Shown piece after piece: positions 24,692 to 36,924 of a stretch of DNA of 64,000 bases. Source of the DNA: [Limnothrix rosea] IAM M-220 (GTDB taxonomy: Bacteria > Cyanobacteriota > Cyanobacteriia > Cyanobacteriales > MRBY01); contig NZ_MRBY01000005.1 of assembly GCF_001904615.1 (NCBI RefSeq), positions 29,249 to 93,248 on the forward strand, given 5' to 3'. The position numbers and the translations under genes are program-made. The notes beneath the pieces are model-generated. The model worked only from the letters and a program-made list of their open reading frames with translations, searched no databases and was not told where the DNA came from. Position 1 is the first letter of the stretch, and each line of letters begins with the position of its first letter.

Positions 24692-25789
24692 ATGAAAATT
24701 CGTTTTTCTGCTCTTTGCAGTGTCGCCGCTAGTGTGGCATTGTTTACAGCGGGCTGTACTCCGGAAACCCCTACCACAACAGAAGAAACCCCAACAACTT
24801 CTGCTGAAACCGAAGCAACTGACACCGACACAGAAGCTGGTGAACTCAACCTTTATTCGTCCCGTCACTACGACACTGATGCCGAACTATATGAGAAGTT
24901 TTCTCAAGCAACAGGCATTGAAGTCAACTTGATTGAAGGTAAAGATGACGAATTATTAGAGCGCATCAAAACAGAAGGTGAAAATAGCCCTGCCGATGTC
25001 TTAATTACCGTTGATGTTGCCCGTTTATGGCGCGCTCAAGATGATGGGTTGCTACAACCAGTCGATTCCGAAGTTTTAGTCAGTGCAATTCCGGAAAACC
25101 TGCGTAGTGCAGATAATACTTGGTTTGGTTTGACGAAGCGAGCGCGCGTAATCGTCTATAACCCAGAAACAGTAGACGAATCCGAGTTGTCAACCTACGA
25201 AGATCTCGCCGATCCAAAGTGGGCAGGGCGTTTTTGCGTGCGTAGCTCTAGCAATACCTACAATCAGTCTCTCGTTGCCGAAAAAATTGTCGAACTCGGT
25301 GAACCAGCAACGGAAGAGTGGGCAAAAGGCCTCGTTAGTAATTTTGCCCGTGAGCCAGAAGGTAATGATACCGCTCAAATTAAGGCTGTGGCGGCTGGTG
25401 AGTGTGACCTTACCCTTGTCAATAGCTATTATGTCGGACGTTTGCGCAATTCTGAGGATCCCCAAGATCAAGAAATTGGCAACAGTATCGGCCTCTTTTT
25501 CCCGAATCAAGAGGGTAGCGGTACCCACATCAACGTTAGTGGCGCTGGTATTTTAGCCAATGCTCCAAACCCAGAGCAGGCAAAGGAATTTCTTGAGTTT
25601 ATGGTCACGCCTGAAGCACAGGAGATTTTTGCAAACAACAATAACGAATATCCTGCTGTCGATGGCATTGAACCGAATACAGTTGTAGCTGCGTTTGGTG
25701 AGTGGAAAGCTTCGCAGCTTCCCCTCGAAAGTTTTGGCGAAAATAATGCTAATGCCGTAAAACTCATGGATCGGGCTGGCTGGAAATAG
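24692..25789 (+). CDS. futA: FutA-type ferric iron ABC transporter substrate-binding protein
   Basis: This 365-residue periplasmic iron-binding protein feeds a FutBC permease/ATPase. An N-terminal signal ends in LFTAGC22, a probable lipobox, then a Thr/Glu-rich linker (~24-50). The mature domain has the class II ferric-binding fold: LNLYSSRHYDTDAELYEKFSQATGIEV, ADVLITVDVARLWRAQ and CDLTLVNSYYVGRL, with the paired tyrosines used for Fe3+ binding, and GAGILANAPNPEQAKEFLEFM. No permease gene is adjacent, as is common in cyanobacteria. A Fur-like site lies upstream and a terminator follows. Confidence 0.92.
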   Translation: MKIRFSALCSVAASVALFTAGCTPETPTTTEETPTTSAETEATDTDTEAGELNLYSSRHYDTDAELYEKFSQATGIEVNLIEGKDDELLERIKTEGENSPADVLITVDVARLWRAQDDGLLQPVDSEVLVSAIPENLRSADNTWFGLTKRARVIVYNPETVDESELSTYEDLADPKWAGRFCVRSSSNTYNQSLVAEKIVELGEPATEEWAKGLVSNFAREPEGNDTAQIKAVAAGECDLTLVNSYYVGRLRNSEDPQDQEIGNSIGLFFPNQEGSGTHINVSGAGILANAPNPEQAKEFLEFMVTPEAQEIFANNNNEYPAVDGIEPNTVVAAFGEWKASQLPLESFGENNANAVKLMDRAGWK

Positions 25790-25836
25790 TCCCCACGTTA
25801 CGGCGATCGCCCTTCAAGTTTCCTCAAGTGTGTTTG

Positions 25837-25876
25837 AGATATCTTCTACGTTAATTCGGAAGGTATCTTTTTTTTT
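25837..25876 (+). terminator. Intrinsic terminator after futA
   Basis: AGATATCTTC (25837-25846) pairs with GAAGGTATCT (25859-25868), giving ten pairs with one T.G wobble, followed directly by a run of nine Ts. It starts 48 bp after the futA stop. Confidence 0.85.
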
Positions 25877-25915
25877 GCCACGACAAAACTATGTAGTTTT
25901 CAGGGCGATCGCCAT

Positions 25916-26095
25916 CTATTGAGCCGACAACAATAGAATTTCACCAGCCTCAATTTTACGAACAAGCTCCCTGAGACTTCTTTTTTCCTGAGATGTCAAA
26001 TTGCGAGTTTTGACAGTTTTCGTTAGAAATTTTTCCATTTGCGGGGTCACAATCTTTTCAGCATAAATAGCAGCAAGGGCAGAATTAAGCGACAT
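25916..26095 (-). CDS. Small protein of a four-member paralog set (member 2)
   Basis: The ATG at 26095 is preceded by AAGGA 11 nt upstream and gives 59 residues; the frame extends to a TTG at 26149 without such support. The layout is LNSALAAIYAEKIVTPQMEKF, then NLTSQEKRSLRELVRKIEAGEILLL, matching the small genes at 13791, 61705 and 62443: an amphipathic helix, an I/V-T-P turn, a second helix, L-T/S-x-x-E, and a closing helix ending in G-E/N-I/L. No signal peptide or membrane segment is seen. The function is unknown. Confidence 0.6.
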   Translation of the reverse strand: MSLNSALAAIYAEKIVTPQMEKFLTKTVKTRNLTSQEKRSLRELVRKIEAGEILLLSAQ

Positions 26096-26443
26096 GGGTA
26101 GGTGGTTCCTTAAAATCAAAGATGCTTTTGTGTCTATATCAAGTATCAACCGAATTTACTTTTGTCTCCGTGACCTTAATACAGCAGAATCATGTACGTA
26201 GTCTGGCACATTTGTGTCGCTGCCCCTGTGAAAATACGGTGTAGATCCAAGACCATTGTGATTTACATCATGTCGCGCTCCCACCCACAAGACCCGAACT
26301 GGGGCTGCCGGCACCAGACCATTCCCAGTATTGCTCGTACTCAACCCAATAAAAATAAAAAAAGTGGACTAACTTCATTAGCCCACTCTTCTAGTAATAT
26401 TTTGACGATCCTTAGAGCCCCTTAAAAAGAGACTATTTATGTT
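26096..26443. other. Intergenic stretch between small gene and rpoC2, GC-richer core
   Basis: These 348 bases contain the rpoC2 terminator at the right end. Bases ~26190-26340 are richer in G and C than nearby spacers and have short pairing tracts (CCCGAACTGGGG, GGCTGCCGGCACC). A 62-codon minus-strand frame (26344-26156) starts with TTG and has no Shine-Dalgarno, so I do not call it. A structured RNA or decayed gene is possible. Confidence 0.4.
26350..26386 (-). terminator. Intrinsic terminator of the rpo operon
   Basis: On the minus strand GTGGGCTAA (26386-26378) pairs with TTAGTCCAC (26372-26364) with one mismatch-type wobble, loop TGAAG, followed by seven Ts and further T-rich sequence. 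It lies about 57 bp after the rpoC2 stop. Confidence 0.88.
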
Positions 26444-29400
26444 TTATTGACCTTTCAACCAGTTGTCGTCGATCATTGCATCATCATTAATAATGGGAGA
26501 CTTTTCCTTAACATCAACCGGAATAGGAGTGTCATCAGAAATCAATTCATCACCCGTGATAATTGCAGGGTCAGCCGCACTAGGGGTCGTAAAAGCACGA
26601 GCCGTTTGATCATCGAGGATTTCGCTACCATCTAAATCCTTGTACGAGCGGTGGGACAAAACATTTCCACTACTCTCAGAACCGCTGGCAACAACATTGT
26701 GGTAACCCGTTGCTGTATTGCGATTTGTACCGAGATCATCCGCCGAATCATCTTGATTATTAAAGCCGGTACCCGCAGGAATTAAGCGACCAATAATCAC
26801 GTTTTCCTTGAGACCCCGTAGCCAGTCAGATTTTCCTTCAATGGCCGCCTCAGTGAGAACACGGGTGGTTTCTTGGAAGGATGCGGCAGAGATGAAACTA
26901 TCGGTATTCAAAGAAGCCTTAGTGATACCGAGAAGCACAGGCGTATAACGGGCAGGAGCACCACCAGTAATGGACATTGCTTCATTGACTTGTTCAACTT
27001 GACGAAGCTCGATCAACTCGCCGGGTAGCATGATGGTGTCACCACCATCGTCGATACGAACTTTTGCCGTCATTTGACGCACGATTACTTCAATGTGTTT
27101 GTCTGAAATATCAATGCCTTGGGATTGATAAACGGCTTGTACTTGTTCGACAAGGAAGCGTTGGGATTCTCGCAAACCAATTAATGCTGCATCGTAAATC
27201 CCTTTGCTTTCTGCGTAATACTCAAAGAAAATTTCGAGGATCTCATGGGGGTTATTTAAACCGTCTGTGAGGGGTTCTGCGGGACCCACTTGTTGACCGT
27301 CAATGACCATAACGCTTTGGTTAATATTAACGGGATAGTCTGTTACGACACCGTCGTCTTCGATGACTTTTACGTCAACGCTTTCATCATCTTCGTACAC
27401 AACTTGACAGGTTCCCGGACGACGCGCCAAGATGGCTGCTTCTTTGGGTTTACGTGCTTCAAGGAGTTCTTCAATACGCGGTAGACCCTGAATGATGTCC
27501 CCTGTTTTTGCCCGCTCGAAGACGAGTAGGACAAGGTTGTCGCCCCGCTGTACAAGATCGCCTTCGTCAATGTGCAGAATCGCGCCACCGGATACACGGT
27601 ATGGACGCGCGTGACGCACGGTAATTTCGGTATCGCTCACTTCAAGAATCTGACCAGATTCTTCAATCATGATGCCTTCGGCAATTTCGGTGCCGGATAC
27701 AATGAGATCTTCGGGGCTAACTTTGGGCTTGCCGTTGATCTTAATGGTGTGGCGATCGCTGTCCCGGACGAGCAGTAAGCGACGAATAGCCTCTTCGCCA
27801 CTGCGAATACCGCGAACTTCACCCGCTTCCTTACACTGAATTTCCGTACGAGCAACCACAGCGCCCGGTTCTAATTCATCGCCATCTTTTACCATTAAGC
27901 GGGTTTTAATTTGACCGCCTAAGGGATCACTGTCAGAATCCCGACGTAGAATTAAAGATTCAAGGATGACGAGTTGTAGTCGTTGAATATCAGCATCGGT
28001 GGGATCTTCTTGGAGCTCAATATCAGCGTAAAGATTTGCCAGAACATCTTCGTCTTCACCCTCTAAAGGCTCAATTTCAATAATGAGCTGGGTGCTTAGG
28101 AGTGAGACACCATCAACGGACTTAACGCGATCGCCGTCCTTATGAAACAGGCGTTGTACGGCATGGAGATTGATGTTACGGCCAGACTCTTGCTCGTTCA
28201 TCGAACCTTGGGAAGGCTCAATGGGCTTATCGTTAACTTGATATTCCTCTACAGGACGGATTAATAATGCTGTACCTTCTGTGCTAACGACTTTTTCGCC
28301 GTAGCTTAGTGATTCGAGGGTTACTCCTTCAATGATCTCCGTGCCGGGTTGAATCAATTGCTCGTGGTACTGGTCGGCGATCGCCTCATCAGTCAGGTGC
28401 AATTCACCCGGCTTGATAATCACTTCCCGTAGAATATCGTTCTTTTCAATCACTTCAACGACACCAGCAGATTGCGAGAAGATATCTTTGACAACCTCAG
28501 TACCCGCCTCAATATATTGACCATTTTCGACAATCCGAAGAGAACTGTCCTTATTAACCTCGTGGCTTTCCTCAGGAATCCAGAGTAAAGTACCACCCTT
28601 CGTCACTTCATAACCTTGCTTTTTCGTTCCCTTAGCAACTTCAACACCCGCGTACTTGAGAATACCGCCAGTTTGAGTTTGATAACGGCTATCAATTAGC
28701 TCCGCAATATTGGTATGGTTTTGAACCTTAGTCCCCGGCGCTGTCTTCAAGAGGAATTGGTCACCACGAGAGGTTTCGATGATGTACTGCTCAGAACCAC
28801 CACCACTTTCGAGGAGCACCTTTGCCTCATCAAGTAATACCGATGCCGTGACAATTTCAATTTCTCGGCTATCCGGGATCAAGCGCACCACACCACCAGA
28901 CAGGGAGACAAGCTTGGTCTCAGCTAGGACATCTCCCGGCTTCACATGGGTATTGTTTTCCACTACTGCCTCAGCACCAGCTGGGAGATTATACACATCA
29001 CCCGCAAGTACCCACATCAAACCACTTCTTTGGGCAGAGCGAGTCGTATTGCCTTGGCGGTCAGTTTTCTCTTCAGCCACCAAATTATCAAAGAGGACTT
29101 CACCAGCTAGATCAGTAGAAACATCTTTCGTTGCCTTTTCCGTGGATTTTTGAGTTTTCTTCGCAGAAGCTGCCTCAACCAGTAAGTCTCCTTTTTTCAC
29201 AGAAGAGCCTTCTGATGCCCAAACCAAAGAACCCGTGGGCAAAGGATGAGTAATCATTTTGCCGTTATCGCTAGGCTTAATCACGAGATTACCCGCAACT
29301 TCGACTTGCTCTACCTCATCACCGTGGCTTGTACGAACGCGACGCGTGCTGAGGCCATCTTTAAACTGGATAATGCCGGCTTTCGATGCCCGAATTTTCT

Positions 29401-30454
29401 TCGCTGCTTCTTTTGTAAATACACCACCCGTGTGGAATGTCCGCATTGTGAGCTGTGTACCCGGTTCACCAATCGACTGGGCTGCAATAATACCAACAGC
29501 TTCACCCATATCAACCATATGGCCATGGGCTAAGCTCCAGCCATAGCACTTCCGACAAACAGAACGTGCAGCTTCACAAGTGAGCGGCGATCGCACTTCG
29601 GCTTCTTCTACTGTTTCAGCAATTTTCCTCGCTAAATCAGCATCAATATCTTGATTGCGAACAGCAATAACCTCACCTGTTTTCGGATCCGTGACATCCG
29701 CATTTAGTACCCGGCCGAATAGACGATCCTCAAGGGGAATCTGAATACGCTCACCGTCAGTCATTGATCTGAGCTTCAGACCACGGGCTGTGCCGCAATC
29801 TTCTTCACGGACAATCACATCCTGAGAAACGTCTACTAAACGGCGGGTTAAATAACCAGAGTCAGCAGTTCGTAGTGCCGTATCCACAAGACCTTTCCGT
29901 GCACCGTAGGACGAAATAATGTACTCAGTAACCGTTAGACCTTCGCGGAAATTTGTCTTAATGGGTAAATCAATAATTTCCCCTTGGGGATCTGCCATCA
30001 AGCCCCGCATACCAACGAGTTGACGAACCTGAGATAAATTACCCCGTGCTCCACTAAAGGCCATCATGTAGACGGAGTTGAGTGGATCGGTATCGCGGAA
30101 GTTTTTGACGACCTCTTCTTTCAAAGCTTCAGAGGTACTATTCCAAGTATCAATTACCTTTTGGAAACGTTCGACCTCAGTAATTTCTCCTCGGGAGTAG
30201 CGAGCTTCCGTTATACGAATTTCTTGTTCGGCACTGTCAAGCATTTGACGCTTTACAGGCGGCACTTGTAAGTCATCGACACTAATCGAAACACCTGCTT
30301 GGGTTGCGTAGCGAAAACCCATCGTCTTGAGGTCATCTGCCATAGTTGCACAGTGGGCAGACCCATACTCTCTATAGGCCCAAGACATTAGCTTTTTAAG
30401 GCGTCCCTTGTCGATAATACGGTTATAAAAAACGGCTGGCTTTTCCTTTGTCAT
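26444..30454 (-). CDS. rpoC2: RNA polymerase beta' subunit, C-terminal part
   Basis: This is the 1336-residue second piece of the split beta' subunit. It carries the trigger loop and bridge helix region ([27 protein letters not shown]), a zinc site (C in EDCGTARG, then [14 protein letters not shown]), and the very long cyanobacterial insertion (SI3, roughly residues 345-980) made of repeated barrel-sandwich hybrid motifs such as TDGERIQIP or [14 protein letters not shown]. The conserved C-terminal jaw and clamp segments ([53 protein letters not shown]) follow. An Asp-rich C-terminal tail of about 100 residues ends the chain. It lies 105 bp downstream of rpoC1 and is followed by a clear terminator. 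Confidence 0.97.
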   Translation of the reverse strand: MTKEKPAVFYNRIIDKGRLKKLMSWAYREYGSAHCATMADDLKTMGFRYATQAGVSISVDDLQVPPVKRQMLDSAEQEIRITEARYSRGEITEVERFQKVIDTWNSTSEALKEEVVKNFRDTDPLNSVYMMAFSGARGNLSQVRQLVGMRGLMADPQGEIIDLPIKTNFREGLTVTEYIISSYGARKGLVDTALRTADSGYLTRRLVDVSQDVIVREEDCGTARGLKLRSMTDGERIQIPLEDRLFGRVLNADVTDPKTGEVIAVRNQDIDADLARKIAETVEEAEVRSPLTCEAARSVCRKCYGWSLAHGHMVDMGEAVGIIAAQSIGEPGTQLTMRTFHTGGVFTKEAAKKIRASKAGIIQFKDGLSTRRVRTSHGDEVEQVEVAGNLVIKPSDNGKMITHPLPTGSLVWASEGSSVKKGDLLVEAASAKKTQKSTEKATKDVSTDLAGEVLFDNLVAEEKTDRQGNTTRSAQRSGLMWVLAGDVYNLPAGAEAVVENNTHVKPGDVLAETKLVSLSGGVVRLIPDSREIEIVTASVLLDEAKVLLESGGGSEQYIIETSRGDQFLLKTAPGTKVQNHTNIAELIDSRYQTQTGGILKYAGVEVAKGTKKQGYEVTKGGTLLWIPEESHEVNKDSSLRIVENGQYIEAGTEVVKDIFSQSAGVVEVIEKNDILREVIIKPGELHLTDEAIADQYHEQLIQPGTEIIEGVTLESLSYGEKVVSTEGTALLIRPVEEYQVNDKPIEPSQGSMNEQESGRNINLHAVQRLFHKDGDRVKSVDGVSLLSTQLIIEIEPLEGEDEDVLANLYADIELQEDPTDADIQRLQLVILESLILRRDSDSDPLGGQIKTRLMVKDGDELEPGAVVARTEIQCKEAGEVRGIRSGEEAIRRLLLVRDSDRHTIKINGKPKVSPEDLIVSGTEIAEGIMIEESGQILEVSDTEITVRHARPYRVSGGAILHIDEGDLVQRGDNLVLLVFERAKTGDIIQGLPRIEELLEARKPKEAAILARRPGTCQVVYEDDESVDVKVIEDDGVVTDYPVNINQSVMVIDGQQVGPAEPLTDGLNNPHEILEIFFEYYAESKGIYDAALIGLRESQRFLVEQVQAVYQSQGIDISDKHIEVIVRQMTAKVRIDDGGDTIMLPGELIELRQVEQVNEAMSITGGAPARYTPVLLGITKASLNTDSFISAASFQETTRVLTEAAIEGKSDWLRGLKENVIIGRLIPAGTGFNNQDDSADDLGTNRNTATGYHNVVASGSESSGNVLSHRSYKDLDGSEILDDQTARAFTTPSAADPAIITGDELISDDTPIPVDVKEKSPIINDDAMIDDNWLKGQ

Positions 30455-30559
30455 TTTTTTAGCGTTGGGATGATGGGCAGAAGAAAAATAAGAGGGATCG
30501 CTGGGATGAGCTTGACAGATACTGAGTGGTTCAAAGTCAATTCATCCCAAAAATCACGT

Positions 30560-32470
30560 TTAGATGGCGACAGTTTCTAAGTTGGCATTGGGATTAAGAC
30601 CAAGGGCATCTTGAATTGTTTTGTTGTAAATGATGCGTCCAGGAGTGGTCTTAATATATTGGCTCAGTAGCTCACCATCCGCCGATTCTCTGACTTTACG
30701 TTCACGGTAGATCTTTGAGACCGAACCATCTTCATGGGTTTCGCTCTCTAAAACCTTGTCGTCAGCTTCGCTAGTATCTACGTCTCCGAGGTAGCGGAGC
30801 CAGACATAGGCATGTAAATCGACATCGCCGGTTTCATAGGCACGGACTGCATCTTCCATGTTGCCGAAGTAGCGACCTGCGCCTCTTTGTGCACTGGGAT
30901 TATCAGCTGTGAGGTAGTAACACCCTAAGACCATATCTTGTGATGGGGCAACGATTGGTTTACCTGTGGCCGGGGACAGGATATTGTGACAAGCCAACAT
31001 CAGTAGTCGAGCTTCTGCTTGTGCTTCTAAGGACAGCGGCACGTGCACAGCCATTTGATCACCGTCAAAGTCTGCGTTAAATGCTGGACAAACGAGGGGG
31101 TGCAGTTGGATGGCTCGTCCTTCTACCAAGATTGGTTCGAAGGCTTGGATGCCAAGACGGTGGAGTGTGGGAGCGCGGTTAAGCATGACCGGGTGACCCG
31201 TAATTACGTCGGACAATACGTCCCAAACGCTTTCGTCGCCTCGTTGAATCAGCTTTTTCGCTGCTTTGATGTTGTTCACCATACCGCTCTTGATCAAACG
31301 GTGAATGACGAAGGGTTGGAACAATTCGATCGCCATCTCACGGGGCAACCCGCATTGGTAAATTTTGAGTTTAGGACCGACAACGATTACGGAACGACCG
31401 GAGTAGTCAACACGTTTACCCAGTAGGTTTTGGCGGAAACGACCTTGTTTACCTTCAATAATGTCCGAGAGGGATTTGAGGGGACGGTTATTTGCTCCTA
31501 CAACAGTCCGGCCACGACGACCATTGTCAATGAGGGCATCGACGGCTTCTTGGAGCATCCGTTTTTCGTTACGGACGATAATTTCAGGGGCAAGAATTTC
31601 TTGAAGACGTGCTAAACGATTGTTCCGGTTAATAACTCGACGATACAAATCGTTTAGGTCAGAGGTGGCAAAGCGTCCACCGTCAAGCTGTACCATCGGG
31701 CGTAAGTCCGGTGGAATCACGGGAATGCTATTGAGTACCATCCATTCTGGGCGGGCCCCTGTGGCAATGAAGTTATCGATTACCCGTAAGCGCTTAATGA
31801 GTTTGGCGCGCTTTTGTCCTTTGGAGCCGGCGATCGCCTCACGGAGTTCTTCGGCAATTTCTTCCAGTTCGAGTTCTTGGAGTAAACGTTCAACCGCTTC
31901 AGCACCAATGCCAACTTCCACGTCTTCAAGCTGAGAATCTTCACTGTAAAGTTGATCCTCAATTTCAAGCCATTGATCTTCAGTGAGCAGTTGCTTATAG
32001 CTGAGATTCGTAGCATTACCGGGGTCAAGGACAACATAGGCGTTGAAGTATACAACCTGCTCAACGTCGCGGAGTGCCATATCGAGCAAAATACTCAAAT
32101 AGCTCGGAATCCCTTTGAGATACCAGACATGGGTTACGGCGGCGGCGAGCTTAATGTAGCCCATGCGGTGGCGACGAACGCGAGATTCAGTAACCTCTAC
32201 ACCACAACGCTCACAGACGATGCCGCGATGGCGAACCCGCTTGTATTTACCACAGTGACATTCCCAATCCTTGGCCGGCCCAAAAATCCGCTCACAAAAT
32301 AGACCATCCATTTCCGGCTTTAATGTCCGGTAATTAATCGTCTCTGGCTTTGTGACTTCACCAACGGTTTGACCATTGGGCAGAGTTCTTTCCCCCCACT
32401 GTCTTACCCGCTCAGGGGAAGCGATACCGATTTTTACGTAATCAAAATGTTGTTCTTGTTGGTGTTTCAT
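30560..32470 (-). CDS. rpoC1: RNA polymerase gamma subunit (N-terminal part of beta')
   Basis: This subunit holds the catalytic Mg2+ loop [12 protein letters not shown] and the zinc ribbon [20 protein letters not shown], together with the lid, rudder and clamp helices. I place the start at ATG 32470 ([15 protein letters not shown]), which aligns with other cyanobacterial RpoC1 proteins; the frame continues to a TTG at 32500 without support. The length is 636 residues. rpoB ends 99 bp upstream, and the spacer contains an inverted repeat built around a HIP1 palindrome (32529-32559). It is part of the rpoB-rpoC1-rpoC2 unit. Confidence 0.97.
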   Translation of the reverse strand: MKHQQEQHFDYVKIGIASPERVRQWGERTLPNGQTVGEVTKPETINYRTLKPEMDGLFCERIFGPAKDWECHCGKYKRVRHRGIVCERCGVEVTESRVRRHRMGYIKLAAAVTHVWYLKGIPSYLSILLDMALRDVEQVVYFNAYVVLDPGNATNLSYKQLLTEDQWLEIEDQLYSEDSQLEDVEVGIGAEAVERLLQELELEEIAEELREAIAGSKGQKRAKLIKRLRVIDNFIATGARPEWMVLNSIPVIPPDLRPMVQLDGGRFATSDLNDLYRRVINRNNRLARLQEILAPEIIVRNEKRMLQEAVDALIDNGRRGRTVVGANNRPLKSLSDIIEGKQGRFRQNLLGKRVDYSGRSVIVVGPKLKIYQCGLPREMAIELFQPFVIHRLIKSGMVNNIKAAKKLIQRGDESVWDVLSDVITGHPVMLNRAPTLHRLGIQAFEPILVEGRAIQLHPLVCPAFNADFDGDQMAVHVPLSLEAQAEARLLMLACHNILSPATGKPIVAPSQDMVLGCYYLTADNPSAQRGAGRYFGNMEDAVRAYETGDVDLHAYVWLRYLGDVDTSEADDKVLESETHEDGSVSKIYRERKVRESADGELLSQYIKTTPGRIIYNKTIQDALGLNPNANLETVAI

Positions 32471-32528
32471 GTCCGTGGCTGTTGCTCGCTCTCTACTCAA
32501 TAAAACTGCGCGATGTTTTTAATTCATG

Positions 32529-32559
32529 AAAGTAAAGGGCGATCGCCACCCCTTACTTT
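32529..32559 (-). promoter_or_regulatory. Inverted repeat around HIP1 between rpoB and rpoC1
   Basis: AAAGTAAAGGG (32529-32539) is an inverted repeat of CCCCTTACTTT (32549-32559) with one mismatch, and the loop contains CGATCGCC of a HIP1 site. No T-run follows on the minus strand, so it looks like an RNA processing or attenuation hairpin more than a terminator. Confidence 0.55.
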
Positions 32560-32569
32560 ACCGACGACG

Positions 32570-35500
32570 TTATTCAGATGCCTCTACCGGAGCCCCTGAT
32601 TGCTCTTCATTAGAAATAGATTCATAGGTAGGGCGATTAGGCGCACGACGTTGATTGTCCATCATCAAATCAACCTCGACATCCCGACTCGTTCCATCCT
32701 CCGCGGCCTCCACCTTATGAACAGCAATATCAAGACCTAAAGATTGCAGCTCACGCATCAAGACCTTAAAGGACTCAGGCGTACCCGGCCGTGGAATCGG
32801 TTTACCCTTGACAATCGCATTCAGCGCCTCATTGCGGCCTTGCATATCGTCCGATTTCACAGTTAAGAGCTCCTGGAGAGTATAGGCAGCACCATAAGCT
32901 TCTAATGCCCACACTTCCATTTCACCGAAACGCTGACCACCCTGTTGAGCTTTACCACCCAGAGGCTGCTGCGTGACAAGAGAATAAGGACCTGTAGAAC
33001 GAGCGTGGATCTTATCGTCCACTAGGTGCACTAGCTTCAGCATATAAGCTTTCCCAACGGTTACCGCACGGTCAAAAGGCTCACCAGTTCTACCATCATA
33101 AACCTGGATTTTTCCGGGATCATCCTCATTAAAAATCCAGTCGCGGTTAGGCTTTTTCGAAGCCTCACGAATCTTGCCATGAACCGTTTCACGGGAGGCT
33201 TCAGCACCATGCATCTCGTCGAATGGCATCATCTTAAAGCGAGCATTGAGGTGCTCACCCGCCCAGCCTAGCAGACACTCAAACACCTGACCCACATTCA
33301 TACGAGAAGGTACACCAAGAGGATTAAGGACAATGTCAATCGGGCTACCATCGGGCAAATAGGGCATATCTTCAATCGGTAAAATTCGAGAAATAATGCC
33401 CTTATTACCGTGACGACCTGCCATCTTATCGCCGACTTGAATCTTGCGTTTTTGAGCCACATAAACACGGACAACCATGTTTGCGCCCGGCGGTAACTCA
33501 TCACCTTGCTCACGGGTGAAGACACGTACATCAACAACACGGCCTTTTTCACCGTTAGGGACTTTTAGGGAGTTGTCACGAACATCACGGGCTTTTTCCC
33601 CAAAAATTGCACGGAGTAACTTTTCTTCCGGAGGCTGATCCGACTCACCTTTTGGCGTTACCTTACCAACAAGAATGTCACCCGATTCGACCCATGCGCC
33701 GATACGAATAATGCCCTGCTCATCAAGATTACGCAATGAATCTTCACCAACATTCGGAATTTCGCGGGTAATTTCCTCAGGGCCAAGCTTCGTTTGACGT
33801 GCTTCGATTTCAAACTTTTCAATGTGAATGCTGGTGTAAACATCGTCGTATACCAGACGTTCACTAATGAGAATTGCATCCTCGTAGTTGTAGCCTTCCC
33901 ATGGCATGTAGGCGATCGTCACATTTTGACCAAGGGCAATTTCACCGCCCTCTGTGGCAGAACCATCTGCCAATACTTGACCCGCCACAACATCTTCCCC
34001 GATGTCAACGAGAGGACGTTGATTTAGGCAAGTGTCTTGGTTAGAGCGTTGATACTTTTGCAATTGATAAACAATTTCACGCGCATTATCTTGCCCTTCG
34101 CCTGTCGGTTTGACGCGAATCACTGTTGCATCGACAAAGGTGACTACGCCGTCTCCGCGGGAGACAATCACCATACCAGAGTCACGGGCTGCTTGTGCCT
34201 CTAGGCCTGTACCAACAAGGGGACGCTCTGGACGCAAAAGAGGTACAGCTTGACGTTGCATGTTTGAACCCATAAGAGCACGGTTTGCATCGTCATGCTC
34301 AAGGAAAGGAATGAGTGAGGTTGCAACAGAAACAATCTGAAGTGGTGAAACTGCGACGTAGTCTACCTGTTCTGGGGTCGTGGTAGAGAATTCTCGGCGA
34401 TAACGTACAGGTACTGTCTCCCCAAGGATATTTCCTTCTTCATCACGGGGGACATCACCCGGTGCAACGCGCATATCGTCTTCTTCGCCAGCTGTTAGGT
34501 AAACAGAACCTTGATCAAACTGGATTTTGCCATTTTCAACGCGATAGTAAGGTGTCTCAATGAAACCATACTCATTCACTCTGGCATAAGTCGCTAGCGA
34601 ACCAATCAAACCGGCATTCGGTCCTTCAGGAGTTTCGACAGGACAAATACGACCATACTGAGTCGGGTGAATATCACGGACAGCAAAGCCTGCTCGTTCA
34701 CGGGTTAAACCACCAGGACCGAGGGCTGACAAACGACGCTTGTGGGTCAGTTCGGCTAACGGATTTGTTTGATCCATGAATTGAGATAGCTGCGAAGAGC
34801 CAAAAAATTCTTTTATCGCAGCAACTAAAGGCTTGGGGTTTACCAAGGAAGCGGGGGTTAATGAGTCTGACTCACTAACTGTCATGCGCTCACGAATAAT
34901 TCTTTCGAGACGGTTTAAACCAACCCGAACTTGGTTTTGGAGTAGTTCGCCCACGGAACGGACGCGGCGATTACCCAAGTGGTCAATATCGTCGATGTTG
35001 CCAGTATCAAATTCAAGGTTAATGAGATAGTCGATCGCCGACAAAATATCGGTGGGGGTTAGGACGCGAACTGTGTCTGCAATATTTAGACGTAGTTTTT
35101 TGTTGATCTTGTAACGACCAACTTTACCGAGGTCATAGCGTTTGTTATCAAAGAAGCGTGATTCTAAGAGTTGCTGACCACCACTCACAGTGGGAGGTTC
35201 ACCCGGACGTAACTTCCGATAGAGTTCGAGGAGTGCGTCTTCTTCACTGGGATTGCCTTCCTTATCGAGGGTCTTTTGATAGAAGTCCGCATGACGGAGA
35301 GAATCAAGGATCTCACTGTCAGACAAGCCCATTGCTTTCAACAATACTTGCGCGGAAAGCTTACGCGTTTTATCGATACGAACCCAAACAATACTGTTCT
35401 TGTCTGTCTCAAATTTCAACCACGCGCCACGGTTCGGAATCAAAGACGCGGAGTAGGTGCGACGACCATGCTTATCTACTTCAGACTTGTAGTAGACACC

Positions 35501-35881
35501 CGGCGATCGCACAATTTGGTTTACGATTACTCGCTCTGCGCCATTAATAATGAATGTACCGCGGTCCGTCATTAAAGGTAAGTCACCAATAAAGACTTCT
35601 TGCTCTTTAATCTCGCCGGTCTCTTTGTTAATTAGACGTGTGGGAACATACATCTGCACGCCGTAGGTGCTATCCCGACTTTTGGCCTCAGTCATACTAT
35701 ACTTAGGCTCTTTGAGGCGATATTTTTCTCCAATGAAATGCAGTTCCAACTTACCCGTGTAGTCTGTGATGGGCGAGAAACTATTCAATTCTTCAATTAA
35801 CCCTTTTTCAAGGAACCAGCGAAAACTTGACCGTTGAATATCAATTAGATCAGGAAGCAGGCTTTGGGTGATATGAGTCAT
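32570..35881 (-). CDS. rpoB: RNA polymerase beta subunit
   Basis: This 1103-residue beta subunit begins [28 protein letters not shown], as in other cyanobacteria. Conserved segments include the rifampicin region ([43 protein letters not shown]), followed by [25 protein letters not shown], then [27 protein letters not shown] and the C-terminal [41 protein letters not shown]. The rifampicin-region residues look wild type by eye. A terminator-like hairpin lies upstream at 36027-36052, so rpoB probably has its own promoter between 35885 and 36020. Confidence 0.97.
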   Translation of the reverse strand: MTHITQSLLPDLIDIQRSSFRWFLEKGLIEELNSFSPITDYTGKLELHFIGEKYRLKEPKYSMTEAKSRDSTYGVQMYVPTRLINKETGEIKEQEVFIGDLPLMTDRGTFIINGAERVIVNQIVRSPGVYYKSEVDKHGRRTYSASLIPNRGAWLKFETDKNSIVWVRIDKTRKLSAQVLLKAMGLSDSEILDSLRHADFYQKTLDKEGNPSEEDALLELYRKLRPGEPPTVSGGQQLLESRFFDNKRYDLGKVGRYKINKKLRLNIADTVRVLTPTDILSAIDYLINLEFDTGNIDDIDHLGNRRVRSVGELLQNQVRVGLNRLERIIRERMTVSESDSLTPASLVNPKPLVAAIKEFFGSSQLSQFMDQTNPLAELTHKRRLSALGPGGLTRERAGFAVRDIHPTQYGRICPVETPEGPNAGLIGSLATYARVNEYGFIETPYYRVENGKIQFDQGSVYLTAGEEDDMRVAPGDVPRDEEGNILGETVPVRYRREFSTTTPEQVDYVAVSPLQIVSVATSLIPFLEHDDANRALMGSNMQRQAVPLLRPERPLVGTGLEAQAARDSGMVIVSRGDGVVTFVDATVIRVKPTGEGQDNAREIVYQLQKYQRSNQDTCLNQRPLVDIGEDVVAGQVLADGSATEGGEIALGQNVTIAYMPWEGYNYEDAILISERLVYDDVYTSIHIEKFEIEARQTKLGPEEITREIPNVGEDSLRNLDEQGIIRIGAWVESGDILVGKVTPKGESDQPPEEKLLRAIFGEKARDVRDNSLKVPNGEKGRVVDVRVFTREQGDELPPGANMVVRVYVAQKRKIQVGDKMAGRHGNKGIISRILPIEDMPYLPDGSPIDIVLNPLGVPSRMNVGQVFECLLGWAGEHLNARFKMMPFDEMHGAEASRETVHGKIREASKKPNRDWIFNEDDPGKIQVYDGRTGEPFDRAVTVGKAYMLKLVHLVDDKIHARSTGPYSLVTQQPLGGKAQQGGQRFGEMEVWALEAYGAAYTLQELLTVKSDDMQGRNEALNAIVKGKPIPRPGTPESFKVLMRELQSLGLDIAVHKVEAAEDGTSRDVEVDLMMDNQRRAPNRPTYESISNEEQSGAPVEASE

Positions 35882-36018
35882 AGGAGTTGTCTGTGGTCAG
35901 GATAACTGGGCAACAAGGGCGCAAGGCAAAAATTGGCTGCTAGCTAGGCGATCGCGCCTGCATGAGGGATCAGCGTCAGAATAGGGTCATAAAATGTGCC
36001 TTAAATCAGTAAAACGTC

Positions 36019-36052
36019 AAAAAACATTCTCTGTTAGGGATATCCCAGAGAA
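36019..36052 (-). terminator. Terminator-like hairpin between tatD and rpoB
   Basis: On the minus strand TTCTCTG (36052-36046) pairs with CAGAGAA (36033-36027), with GGGATATCCC partly self-paired in the loop, followed by TGTTTTTTGACG. It starts 19 bp beyond the tatD stop and separates tatD/rpsT from rpoB. Confidence 0.7.
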
Positions 36053-36070
36053 CGTCATTAGAAGCTTGCG

Positions 36071-36850
36071 TCACAAAGTAAATCCAAAAAGTTTACTTGC
36101 ATTTAGGCTGGTTTGTTCGGCAAGAGTGGCCATTTCTGTACCTCTAAGTTCTGCAAGATAAGTTGCAACATAGTGGACAAAAGCTGGCTCATTACGCTTC
36201 CCGCGCTTGGGCACAGGAGCTAGAAAGGGACAGTCCGTTTCGATAAGCAACCGTTCGTCAGGTACAAGTAGAGCCGACTGTTTGACTTGATCAGCTTTTT
36301 TAAAGGTTACGACACCGCTAAAACTGACATAAAACCCAAGGTCTAAAAACCATTGAGTCTCTGCCGGTGTGCCCGTCCAGCAGTGCATAACGCCACGCAA
36401 CTTTCGGCCTTTTGCAAGAAATCTTTCGATCACTTGCTTAAATTCGGAGGCTGCATCACGACAGTGAACAATGATGGGCAAGTCCAAATCGGAGGCAATT
36501 GATAGTTGAGACTCGAGGACATGAACTTGATGGGCTTGGTTGTCTGCTTTAAAAAAGTCAAGACCTAATTCACCAATGGCAACGACTCTTTGATCACTGG
36601 TAGCATAATCATGAATTTCAGTTGCCATTGTCCCAGTCCATTTATCTGCATCTAGGGGATGAAGCCCAACAGAAAATTTTAATTCGGGAAAACGATCTGC
36701 CAAGCTGCGAATAACTGGAAACTCAGATGGCTCGACACAGGAGTGAACAAGATGGGCTACATTGGCTGCACGCCACCGTTGAGCGACTGACTCAATGTCG
36801 TTTTGAAAAACGTCGAAGTTAATGTGAACATGAGTATCAACAAGTTGCAT
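36071..36850 (-). CDS. tatD: TatD-family metal-dependent hydrolase/DNase
   Basis: This 259-residue TIM-barrel hydrolase shows the metal ligands of Tat[29 protein letters not shown] and [10 protein letters not shown]. TatD proteins are 3'-5' exonucleases or D-aminoacyl-tRNA deacylase-like enzymes in DNA or RNA quality control. It lies between rpsT (75 bp upstream) and rpoB on the same strand, an arrangement conserved in cyanobacteria. The LVIN-type start ATG is well placed. No missing ligands were noticed. Confidence 0.93.
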   Translation of the reverse strand: MQLVDTHVHINFDVFQNDIESVAQRWRAANVAHLVHSCVEPSEFPVIRSLADRFPELKFSVGLHPLDADKWTGTMATEIHDYATSDQRVVAIGELGLDFFKADNQAHQVHVLESQLSIASDLDLPIIVHCRDAASEFKQVIERFLAKGRKLRGVMHCWTGTPAETQWFLDLGFYVSFSGVVTFKKADQVKQSALLVPDERLLIETDCPFLAPVPKRGKRNEPAFVHYVATYLAELRGTEMATLAEQTSLNASKLFGFTL

Positions 36851-36924
36851 CTAATGCCAAATAGCTCCTCAAAATTATCGAATGGATGCCGGAGGCAACG
36901 AAACTGGAACTCTGAAGCGACAGA

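Noticed and set aside
26156..26344. 62-codon minus-strand frame beyond rpoC2
   Set aside because: It starts with TTG, has no Shine-Dalgarno, overlaps the region next to the terminator and matches nothing I know; kept as a weak finding only.
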